From Magnetococcales bacterium (GTDB lineage: Bacteria; Pseudomonadota; Magnetococcia; Magnetococcales; JADFYX01), in the NCBI GenBank assembly GCA_015232405.1, contig JADFZS010000038.1, forward strand, positions 1-42,938: 42,938 nucleotides of DNA. The letters are read 5' to 3'. The position numbers were made by a program, and so were the translations under genes. Below the pieces are notes generated by a model. The model ran no database searches, had not been told where the DNA came from, and saw nothing but the letters and a program-made list of their open reading frames with translations. Of this stretch, positions 29,507 to 37,407 are shown piece after piece. Numbering within the stretch: the first letter of the stretch is position 1; every line of letters begins with the position of its first letter.

Positions 29507-30604
29507 ATGGCTAAAAAGAGGATTTGGTGTGCTGTATCTGGGCACGGTTTTGGACATTTTTCCCAAGTGTACCCCATTTTAAATCAACTAATCCAAGATA
29601 TTACAGATTTAGAAATAACAGTAGCAGGTAGCATACCCCAAAGGCTGTTGGATAAATATATTGAGCAACCCTGCATTCATGTAGCGCAGCAACAAGATGT
29701 TGGACTTGTGCAGCCGGACCCTCTGCAAGTTGACCTGACAGCTACTGCCAGGCAATTACGAAATCTACACAACAACTGGCAACAAAGAGTTTCAAAAGAG
29801 ATGGCAGCTATTAAATCATTTGCTGCCGATCTGGTTTTGGCTGACATTCCATACCTACCCATCGAGGCCGCTTTTAATCTCGGCATTCCCTCTGTAGCAG
29901 TTGCCTCTCTTAGTTGGGATCATGTAACTGCTGCCTATTTTGATATGACTGAAAAAGAGCCATCCTCCTGGCGGGATCAGATGGTTGAAGCATATGCAAA
30001 AACAACACTAGCCCTACTGCCAGAACCGGCAATTATGGGCGATACATTTCCCGTATATAAAACCACACCTCCTTTGACCACCCCTGCAACAGCCCGAAAA
30101 GATAGCTTAAGAGAAGATTTAAGGCTGCTTAAAGCAGATAATCGCCCTCTGGTTTTAGTTAGCCTTGGGGGCTTTCCATCACAAACACTGCCAATACAAA
30201 AGCTTGAAATGGACAGTAGATTTCATTGGCTGTTGGATTATGACGTTAATAAAAAACATGATCATATACACAGGGTAGATTTACTACCCCAATGGTCTTT
30301 TCGTAACCTATCAGCATCCGTTGATGCCATAGTAAGTAAACCCGGTTATGGTATGTCCATTGCCGCAACCGTTGATGGTGTACCATATCTTTATGTACGC
30401 CGGGGCAGGTTTCCCGATGAGAAAATTATCGGTGACTGGATTGAAAAAAACAACCGTGCCATGGAGATTGAAAAAGAGGATTTTTATGCTGGAAAATGGG
30501 GAGAAAAACTTATCACGCTTTTACAGATGCAACCCCCTAAACCAACAACTGTCGATGGAGCTAAAATAGCTGCATCATACATTAAAAAGCTTATGAATTG
30601 TTGA
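29507..30604 (+). CDS. GT-B glycosyltransferase-like protein (MurG/arabinokinase N-domain type)
   Basis: 365-aa GT-B-fold protein. The N-terminus reads AVSGHGFGHFSQVYPILNQL, a Gly-His-Gly-x-Gly-His loop found in family 28-like glycosyltransferases and in the N-terminal domain of bacterial and plant arabinokinase-like proteins. The C-terminal half has a second Rossmann unit (PLVLVSLGGFPSQTL) and SASVDAIVSKPGYGMSIAATVDGVPYLYVRRGRFPDE, with the (S/T)KxGxG-type donor loop of this group. No kinase domain follows, so it is the glycosyltransferase-like half alone. The role is unknown. The ribosome-binding site GGTGA is about 8 bases before the ATG. It is monocistronic and is followed by a hairpin-rich region that probably ends transcription. 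Confidence 0.75.
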   Translation: MAKKRIWCAVSGHGFGHFSQVYPILNQLIQDITDLEITVAGSIPQRLLDKYIEQPCIHVAQQQDVGLVQPDPLQVDLTATARQLRNLHNNWQQRVSKEMAAIKSFAADLVLADIPYLPIEAAFNLGIPSVAVASLSWDHVTAAYFDMTEKEPSSWRDQMVEAYAKTTLALLPEPAIMGDTFPVYKTTPPLTTPATARKDSLREDLRLLKADNRPLVLVSLGGFPSQTLPIQKLEMDSRFHWLLDYDVNKKHDHIHRVDLLPQWSFRNLSASVDAIVSKPGYGMSIAATVDGVPYLYVRRGRFPDEKIIGDWIEKNNRAMEIEKEDFYAGKWGEKLITLLQMQPPKPTTVDGAKIAASYIKKLMNC

Positions 30605-30710
30605 ATCAGTTAATTATAAAAAACGATATGCAGGTCTCTTTGTTTTTTATATGGCTGGTTATAGTAAATTCGGACCAAATCTGGACAAAAAAAATATTTT
30701 TATTATTAGG

Positions 30711-30836
30711 GGTGCAGGGGGATTATCTCCCTGCTGGGTTTGGGCAACGCCCAAGGTTTTGCCTTTGTTTTTAAGCCTTTACATTTAAAAGCGTGGGGGT
30801 TTGGGGGCCTGCAAGGCCTCCCAAGGTTTTGTTTTT
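30711..30836. repeat. Hairpin-rich intergenic repeat with terminator character
   Basis: Three stem-loops lie in a row: CAGGGGGA/TCTCCCTG (30715-30733), TTGGGC/GCCCAA (30740-30754), and the 10-bp stem TTGGG-GGCCT/AGGCC-T-CCCAA (30801-30824, one bulge). The second and third each lead into CCAAGGTTTTG (30751-30761, 30821-30831), so this is one unit repeated in variant form. G+C is far above the flanks. Repeats of this kind (short G/C-rich hairpins before an AAGGTTTTG tail) are familiar from intergenic regions of several proteobacteria. Confidence 0.7.
30801..30836 (+). terminator. Candidate intrinsic terminator after the glycosyltransferase-like gene
   Basis: The strongest stem (TTGGG-GGCCT, loop GCA, AGGCC-T-CCCAA) is followed by GGTTTTGTTTTTG. 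That gives a stem-loop and a T-rich tail on the plus strand, about 200 bases after the stop codon. The tail is interrupted by G, so efficiency is uncertain. The leftward kinase ends at 30893. Confidence 0.45.
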
Positions 30837-30892
30837 GACTGTATATTTTTGATTTAAAATCACTATAGCAAACAGATAAAACACCGGCCAGT

Positions 30893-33559
30893 TTAGGTCA
30901 GGATTTTCAAGTTCACCACCCCATTCAGGGCTTTTGCTAGATCCCTCAGGGTGACTGGTTTCAAGAAAAAGCCTTTAAACCCCTCTTTGATTGCAACTTG
31001 TTCGTTTATTGTTTCACTATATCCGGTACACAAAAAGATGGGTATATCCCCTCTTACCTTACGAATTTGGCTTGCCAACTCCTGACCTGCCAAACCTGGC
31101 ATTACCTGATCGGTTATTACTGCAACATATTTTTCAGGATTTTTTAAAAACTCCCCAAGAGCTTCTTTTGAATCGCTAAAACCGACCCCTTCATAGCCTA
31201 TGGATTTCAACATTCCAAGACCTACATCAACCAACCCCGGCTCATCATCGACAAAAAGAACCAGTTTACCTTTGGGGTCCAACGTTGTGCTAACACTCTC
31301 ACTATCGTCTACATCTTGTTGAGTATTAATAACTGCATCATCACTTACAGGTAAATAGATCTTGAATGTGGTCCCCTCACCCAGCTTACTCTCCACATGT
31401 ACCCCACCATTACAGGCTTTTATAGCACCATGAACAACAGACAGACCCAACCCGGTCCCTTTTTCTATTGGTTTTGTTGTAAAGAAAGGTTCAAAAATCC
31501 GTTCTTTAATATCTTCAGACATACCTACACCGCTATCTTGGATGATAATTTCCAGATAGTCGCCACTTTTAACTGCCAGCCCTGTTACCGTATCTTCATT
31601 TATCACAATGCTATTCATGGAAACTTTTAATACTCCCCCCTCCTCTCCCATGGCCTAGTTTGCATTGGTACACAAATTCATAAACAGCTGGTGCAGCATT
31701 GTTGTGTCGCCATATATCTGTTTATTTTCAACATTATAGTCCTCAATAATTTTTATTGATGATGGCATTGCCGAGCGTAAAAAATGCACCACCTCTTTTA
31801 GCAGTGGCAGAGGATCAACTAGCTGCATATCCAACTGACTTTTACGGCTAAAGGTGAGTAGCTGTTTTACTAGATCTCGTCCTCTATGGGTTGCAGTGAT
31901 TATTTTTTCCATCGACTCATCTGCTCTACTTACCCCCAATGAGACCAGTTCAGCATTGCCCATAATTACACCAAGTATATTATTGAAATCATGGGCTATT
32001 CCCCCTGCCAAAGTACCCACAGCCTCCATTTTTTGGGATTGCCGAAGCTGGGCCTCTATCTCCTTTCTATCTCGAACATCACGACCTATGGATATCATAA
32101 GAGGCCCGTCAGAGGTTTCAACCATCGAAACAGAATATTCAAAAGGAATAATTTCACCATTTTTACATATGATATTCAGCTCCACACTACCCATACCTTC
32201 TGATGTTACCTTTTCAATAGTTACAGCAGCTTTTTTTAAATCAGATTCACTGTAATAACTAACAGGTGCAGCATTGTTGGCTATCTCTTCATCGCTATAA
32301 CCTGTAACCTCACTGAACTTTTTGTTCCATTCAATGGCTTTGCCTTTTTGCGGATCAAATAAAAAGAAGGTATCCACCAATGAGTTGATGATGGATTTTG
32401 AGAGCTGATGCTCGATAACCCTCTGGGTGATATCAATAAAACTTGCTCTTATTATCTTTTGCTGGGCATAAGGCATCTTCACCAGACGAACCTCAAGATG
32501 TTTTATGTTGCCATTTTTTTGTCTGTACTCCCTTTGAAATATTACCGTCTGTCCGGCTATTGCTTTTTCAAGATTTTGCTTGATTGAATTTACCAATTCA
32601 GGATCAACTTTACCGTTAGGTAACCAGAGATCCACAGGAGCCATTTTTCCAAGATCATCTTTGCTCTTTTGAAACAGCTGCAAAGCGTTCAGATTGGCAT
32701 CAACAAAGCAGTGTTTCTCACTATCAAAAAGCAAAATAGCCTCTGGTGCTTGCTCCACTAAAGTACGAAAACGGGCCTCGCTCTCTACCAGTGCTTTCTG
32801 GGCTTTTTTGCGTTCATTCAACTCATTTTCCAATTGTGCTTCTCTCTCTTGCAGAGCATCAAAAGAGTTTGCCATCCTTGCGCGCATTTTGTTGATTGAT
32901 GTAGAAATTTGGGACAGCTCGTCATCGCTATGGTCGCTAATTACCAGCTGCTCCATTGCCCCCTCAAAGTCGATTGCCTCCACATAATTGGCAATCATTT
33001 TTACACGACGGGTCACAAGATAGTTGAAGAGCAAAAGTACAAATAGTGAAACCAAAAAGGTTTTAATAGCATTGCTAACCAGTATCACAACCACCTTATC
33101 CAACAAACGGTTGTATACGGAATCCAGACTTGAAATAACTTGCAGATTTCCCAAGATAATCTCTTGGTTGCGATGGTTTCGTTTAAGATAAAAAGTGGTG
33201 TTGATTACTCGTTCAGATACCGCTTTACCCACACTCCATTTTTTTGTTTTATCTTGCAGTTCAATTGCTAAAAATTCAGTATCGGCAAAAAGCAGAAGAG
33301 CATCCAACTGTATTTGTATCTGCTCCTCATCATAGGTCCAGACACTATTAGCAAGGCTTTCCAAATGGCCAGACTCTATCAATTGCAATCCGTTATTGAT
33401 CTGCCTGATATCTCTATTATAGTCAATTGTTAACTGTATAGCTGTTGCTACAAGGGTAATAATTGAGCTAAACAAAATAACCGTGATTGCCAGTTTTCTG
33501 GCAATTCTGCTGGAGTGAAAAATGTTTTTTAAAGCTTGACCTATTATATTATTTGCCAT
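30893..33559 (-). pseudogene. Hybrid histidine kinase interrupted by one in-frame TAG
   Basis: Read through, this is an 888-aa hybrid kinase: TM helix; periplasmic sensor of about 115 aa; second TM; HAMP (about 185-235); two PAS domains (about 255-370, 380-500); HisKA with His523 in AGGIAHDFNN; HATPase_c; and a C-terminal receiver with an intact VITDQVMPG. At 31655-31657 a TAG falls in the N-box: MNLCTNAN-stop-AMGEEGGVL. The next codons are in the same frame (ATG at 31651), and G1/G2 boxes (DSGVGM, GTGLGLS) are intact. Related kinases usually have His or Gln at that place; CAG to TAG is one transition. The first 634 aa alone lack an ATP site and the ATG-started rest lacks the N-box, so neither half should be active. 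It overlaps the SBP gene by 11 bases. Sequencing error or suppression are alternatives. Confidence 0.8.
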
Positions 33560-34307
33560 GGTTTTTTGGCTGCATCAATAGTCTCAAAACTCTATTATAT
33601 ATCTCTTTGCTCTCCCCTTGTTCTCTCATTTTTTTTAGTTCACTGTCTAAAAGAGGAATAAGTTGTGAGTTTTGTTTATGAACAAAATGAAATAGCGGTG
33701 AAGAGTAAAGAGGTTTACCAACAATATGGATACCGCTGTCGGCAAAGTTACGATTAACCTCAACAACTCCGGCATCTTGCACAGCGATAGCGACATCAAT
33801 ACGACCACCATTTAGGAGTGTAAACAGATGGCCCATGTTTTTGGCAAACAGGGGTTGCATCCCCTTTGTACCGATGGTGGAGTACCGGATACCTCTAATA
33901 ACCCCAATATCCAACCCCTTCAAGTCGTCCCAATTTGTGATATCTCTTTTCAAGTCAGTTTTGGCAAAGGCAACACCCTTGAAGTAAACTACAGGAGTGG
34001 GTACAGGTATGAGGTTTGGGAAAGATTTTTCGGTTCCTGCTATCCTTGCCACATCACCATCTCGTCTACCACTTGCAGCCCATTCCAGTGCGCGACGAGC
34101 AGGTAGAAAATCAATTTCAGCCCTATAACCAACTCTTTTATAAGCCTCTATAAGAATAGCCGAAGCGATGGTGTGAGTCTGTTCATTTTCGATGGCAGAT
34201 AGCAGAACAGCAGGTGCTAAATTCTGTTTAGCATCCTCAGCATTGGCCTTGGGTAACGCAAAAAAAATAGCCCACAATGATATAAATAAAACAGGGATAT
34301 TCCACAT
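33549..34307 (-). CDS. Periplasmic solute-binding protein (SBP_bac_3 type)
   Basis: 252-aa secreted protein. The N-terminus has a clear Sec signal (LFISLWAIFFALPKANA, probable cut after Ala23), without a lipobox. The rest fits the two-lobed type 3 solute-binding fold: YKRVGYRAEIDFLPARRALEWAASGRRDGDVARI in lobe 1 and GIRYSTIGTKGMQPLFAKNMGHLFTLLNGGRIDVAIA in lobe 2. No ABC permease or ATPase follows; instead the stop codon overlaps the kinase start by 11 bases, so translation is coupled. This suggests that it binds a ligand and signals to that kinase rather than feeding a transporter. GAGGAT is just before ATG 34307. The ligand is unknown; amino-acid-like ligands are typical of the family. Confidence 0.88.
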   Translation of the reverse strand: MWNIPVLFISLWAIFFALPKANAEDAKQNLAPAVLLSAIENEQTHTIASAILIEAYKRVGYRAEIDFLPARRALEWAASGRRDGDVARIAGTEKSFPNLIPVPTPVVYFKGVAFAKTDLKRDITNWDDLKGLDIGVIRGIRYSTIGTKGMQPLFAKNMGHLFTLLNGGRIDVAIAVQDAGVVEVNRNFADSGIHIVGKPLYSSPLFHFVHKQNSQLIPLLDSELKKMREQGESKEIYNRVLRLLMQPKNHGK

Positions 34308-34349
34308 GATATCCTCAACTATGTCTAAAGCGTATTTTAGCCAGTTTTA

Positions 34350-34928
34350 CTATTGCTCCTTGGTAAAATTCTCCACTCCCTCACCAGGAATTATCACCCT
34401 ATCCTCCGGTTCAATAGCCTCAGGATCAGGCCAATGACCATAAACCGGAAAAGACTCTTCCAAATCTTTTGAATGGGGAGCAGTATCCTTTAGCACTGGC
34501 TCCGTCCAGCTATTCATGTTGATACTGTCACAGCTAAACTCAATGGGGATTCCGTTGGGGTCATATGAATAAATTGATAAAAAACAACCGTGATCAATAA
34601 CATCAGATACCGGTCTGTCAGCAGCATCCAGACGTGCCATAATTTCCCATAGTTGGTCTGGTTTTTCCACGCCAAGGGAGATATGGTCAAAAATAAACGG
34701 ACCTTTTACCGGATCTCCATGGCGACGCATATCACTGACCTGAACATCGGGCCACTCAAAAAAAGATATCCGATTGTTTCCTGAAACCTCAAAAAAATAC
34801 TGCCTGTATCCTGGGCGACCATAGGCATATACCAGCCTCAACCCCAACAAATCACGCCAGAAATGGACAGTTTTTTCAATATTGTTTGTCGCAAATGCTG
34901 TATGATGTATACCTGTAAAATAACTCAT
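34350..34928 (-). CDS. VOC-family ring-cleavage dioxygenase/glyoxalase-like protein
   Basis: 192-aa two-module vicinal-oxygen-chelate protein. It begins FTGIHHTAFATNNIEKTVHFWRDLLGLRLV, whose His could be the first metal ligand, and the second module starts FIFDHISLGVEKPDQLWEIMARLDAA, giving another His. IYSYDPNGIPIEFSC carries the Glu of the second-half 2-His-1-carboxylate set. An acidic tail (about 155-192) is unusual. It resembles extradiol dioxygenase-like and glyoxalase-like proteins; no aromatic-degradation genes are nearby. AAAGAGAC precedes ATG 34928. It lies between the adenylate cyclase (66 bases) and the SBP gene (42 bases) on the same strand, so it may be part of one long transcript, though its function does not fit the signalling neighbours. 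Confidence 0.85.
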   Translation of the reverse strand: MSYFTGIHHTAFATNNIEKTVHFWRDLLGLRLVYAYGRPGYRQYFFEVSGNNRISFFEWPDVQVSDMRRHGDPVKGPFIFDHISLGVEKPDQLWEIMARLDAADRPVSDVIDHGCFLSIYSYDPNGIPIEFSCDSINMNSWTEPVLKDTAPHSKDLEESFPVYGHWPDPEAIEPEDRVIIPGEGVENFTKEQ

Positions 34929-34994
34929 TTTTTACTTGTCTCTTTCTTTTCTAGTAAACCTACATTTTTTCAAGTCTATTTTTTTTAATAATAT

Positions 34995-36452
34995 TCAAAC
35001 AATAGTAAATAGATTCATCTCTTGTGAAACACCTTTTAAATTGGCCTGTAAAACCATTTTTGTTGTATAGCTGTCCCCAATAAATTTTTCAACACTCTCA
35101 CTAAATAGCAGTTGTGGGTTTGGTGGTTTGGTCTGGCTCTCTATACGAGCAGCAACATTTACCGCATGACCAATTACTGTGAACTCCAAACGGTCCAAAC
35201 TTCCAATATAACCAGCTACAACTTCGCCAACATGAACTCCTATACCATTGTTAATAATACTTTTACCTAGCCTTTTTTGTTCATCGTTAAACTTCTCCAA
35301 ACGGTTATTCATCTCAAGTGCTGCCTTTATTGCATCCATAGCATAGTTTGGATGTTTATCACTTAGACCAAACACAACCATAATTGCATCACCAATAAAT
35401 TTATCAACCATACCTCCATGATTCTGAACTGCAGCGACCATTTCACTAAAATAGCCATTTAATAAAAGGGTTAGGTCTTCTGGCTCCATGGATTCAGATA
35501 GTGGGGTAAAACCTCTAATATCTGCCATTAAAATTGCCACCTCTTGCCTTTTTCCCCCCATCTCTATAGGGGAATCACTATCGGCAAAATTTTTTATGAA
35601 ATTTTCTGCTACCTCTGGGTTTACAAAACGACCAAATGCCTCACGTATTTGCTCCCGTAATCTCAACCCTTGGGCCATGTCATTAATACCGTATGCTACT
35701 TTTCCCAGATCGTCAGTACGTGAAGTATCCACATGAACGTGAAAACAGCCCTCTGAAACCTCTTTAACAGCATGGGTCAGGTGATCACAATCGGTTTTTA
35801 ATGCCAAGCCGTAACGGTATGAGACATAGAGGCCGGAAATTACAAAACAGGCTCCTAAAAACAGAACCTCCAATGCAGCACCTCGTACAGTATATCCTTC
35901 AAAGACAAAACGAAAACTGACCAAAACCATCATCAAGGCAGGAACCACGGTAAAAACAGCAAAGCTCTCCATCAATCGGCTGGTTATCTTCTCTTCGACC
36001 TCTAGCTTTTCAACAAGCTTCTGATCTCTAAAATATTTTTCTAAAATAACATATTCCAATTGTGACAAAACTCCTGCCCCCAATCCCCAATATCCTGATA
36101 GCAGTTTAAGATGGCTTGTCCAGTGAAAATCTGTATATAGATAGGAGTGGAGAAGGCTGGCAACAGCACCAGCAAGAAGCCAGGTTACGACAGAAACATG
36201 AAATCCATGTCGTGAAATGGATACCGCAAGAACAGGGGTAGGTTTAAAGATATATAACAGCTCACGGGTGATAATCTGAAAAATATAGACCACCCCCAAC
36301 ACAGCAATTATTCGGGAAAATGTCAGGGTATCGATAAACGGGCAGACAACTTTGCCGTAAACACTCAGAAATAGAACAGTTATGCCTGTTAGAAGGTGTA
36401 GCTTAACCCGCATAGGAATTGCGACTTGCGTTAACGCAACCTTACTATTCAT
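34995..36452 (-). CDS. Membrane-bound HAMP-class III adenylate cyclase
   Basis: 485-aa membrane protein making cyclic AMP from ATP. About six hydrophobic helices lie in the first 225 residues, then a HAMP-like linker (about 225-280) and the cyclase homology domain (about 300-485). The metal-binding Asp residues are Asp311 (ADIRGF) and Asp355 (FIGDAIM). The purine-binding Lys is in VDKFIGD, and the transition-state Asn and Arg are in VNVAARIE. The LEFTVIGHAVN stretch puts Thr at the adenine-recognising place typical of class IIIb, so ATP rather than GTP is likely. No key catalytic residue is missing. It lies 44 bases after the REC-GGDEF gene on the same strand, so c-di-GMP and cAMP synthesis may be co-expressed. 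The first Met (36452) has a partial ribosome-binding site (GGGA). Confidence 0.92.
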   Translation of the reverse strand: MNSKVALTQVAIPMRVKLHLLTGITVLFLSVYGKVVCPFIDTLTFSRIIAVLGVVYIFQIITRELLYIFKPTPVLAVSISRHGFHVSVVTWLLAGAVASLLHSYLYTDFHWTSHLKLLSGYWGLGAGVLSQLEYVILEKYFRDQKLVEKLEVEEKITSRLMESFAVFTVVPALMMVLVSFRFVFEGYTVRGAALEVLFLGACFVISGLYVSYRYGLALKTDCDHLTHAVKEVSEGCFHVHVDTSRTDDLGKVAYGINDMAQGLRLREQIREAFGRFVNPEVAENFIKNFADSDSPIEMGGKRQEVAILMADIRGFTPLSESMEPEDLTLLLNGYFSEMVAAVQNHGGMVDKFIGDAIMVVFGLSDKHPNYAMDAIKAALEMNNRLEKFNDEQKRLGKSIINNGIGVHVGEVVAGYIGSLDRLEFTVIGHAVNVAARIESQTKPPNPQLLFSESVEKFIGDSYTTKMVLQANLKGVSQEMNLFTIV

Positions 36453-36496
36453 AAATCAATTCCCAAAAAAAGTTATAAAAACCCCATATTAATATG

Positions 36497-37405
36497 TTAA
36501 CAAGCCAAACAGTTGCGTCCCTGGCTTTTAGCTCGGTATAAATTATTATCAGCCAATTCCAAAATAGAGTTCCAGTCATCATTTTTTGTTGGAACTACAG
36601 TTGAGATACCCATGCTGATGGTCACATAATCCAACCCTGTTGTTGTTTTACAGTGGGGTATCTTCATGGCAACAACTTTACTGCGTAGTTTTTCACCAAG
36701 TATTTTAGCACCTTCAATATCTGTTCCCGGTAAAACACAGACAAACTCCTCCCCCCCATAACGGGCCAGAAGATCTGTTGCCCGTTCCAAAGCACCAAAC
36801 ATGGATACAGCAATCATTTTCAGACAATCATCACCTACCGAGTGACCATAGTGATCGTTGTACTGTTTAAAATTATCGATATCTATCATTATGAGTGACA
36901 ACACCGATTGGGAGCGCATTGAACGTCGCCACTCCTGTTCAATAAAATCATTAAAACGTCGCCGATTGGCGATTCCTGTCAAACCATCAATTGTTGATAG
37001 ATTTTTATAGTGGTCCTGCAACACCTTCAACTCAATATGATTGCGGACTCGCAGGCGGACCAGGTTTGGATTTATGGGTTTGGTTATGTAGTCAATACCA
37101 CCCAACTCCAAGCCGACAGTTTCATGCTGCTCGGCATCTAATGCTGTAATGAAAATTATCGGAATTTCACTGGTATTGGAGTTGGCTTTAAGCTTGGTGC
37201 AGACCTCATAACCATCCATTCCCGGCATCATGATATCCAATAGAATCAAGTCGGGGTTTCCGTTCACAGCACTTGCCAGGGCATCGGGGCCATTCATTGC
37301 ATAGATTACATGATACTCCTGACCAAGAGTTTCACTTAAAACACGTATATTACTGGGGGAGTCATCAACAATTAGGATCTTCATCTGTTTATTGTATATC
37401 TTCAT
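36497..37405 (-). CDS. REC-GGDEF diguanylate cyclase (PleD/WspR-like)
   Basis: Cytoplasmic response regulator of about 302 aa that makes c-di-GMP when phosphorylated. The receiver (about 10-125) is intact: ILIVDD acidic pair, phospho-acceptor Asp in LILLDIMMPGMDG, switch Thr in FITAL, and Lys in YITKPINP. The GGDEF domain (about 140-300) has the active motif as GGEEF in LLARYGGEEFVCVL, preceded by an RxxD inhibitory site (RATD). The frame opens at a TTG (37411) that overlaps the kinase TGA, but ATG 37405 has AGAAGG six bases upstream, so it is the better start. Only 2 bases separate it from the large hybrid kinase, making it the obvious phosphoryl acceptor of that kinase. Confidence 0.93.
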   Translation of the reverse strand: MKIYNKQMKILIVDDSPSNIRVLSETLGQEYHVIYAMNGPDALASAVNGNPDLILLDIMMPGMDGYEVCTKLKANSNTSEIPIIFITALDAEQHETVGLELGGIDYITKPINPNLVRLRVRNHIELKVLQDHYKNLSTIDGLTGIANRRRFNDFIEQEWRRSMRSQSVLSLIMIDIDNFKQYNDHYGHSVGDDCLKMIAVSMFGALERATDLLARYGGEEFVCVLPGTDIEGAKILGEKLRSKVVAMKIPHCKTTTGLDYVTISMGISTVVPTKNDDWNSILELADNNLYRAKSQGRNCLAC

Positions 37406-37407
37406 TA

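Noticed and set aside
31655..31657. TAG read as a sense codon (recoding, as with pyrrolysine)
   Set aside because: TAG is a normal stop elsewhere in the window (EF-G-like gene, four-TM protein, yjbQ, amidotransferase, small membrane protein), so a recoded genome is unlikely; nonsense mutation or sequence error is simpler.
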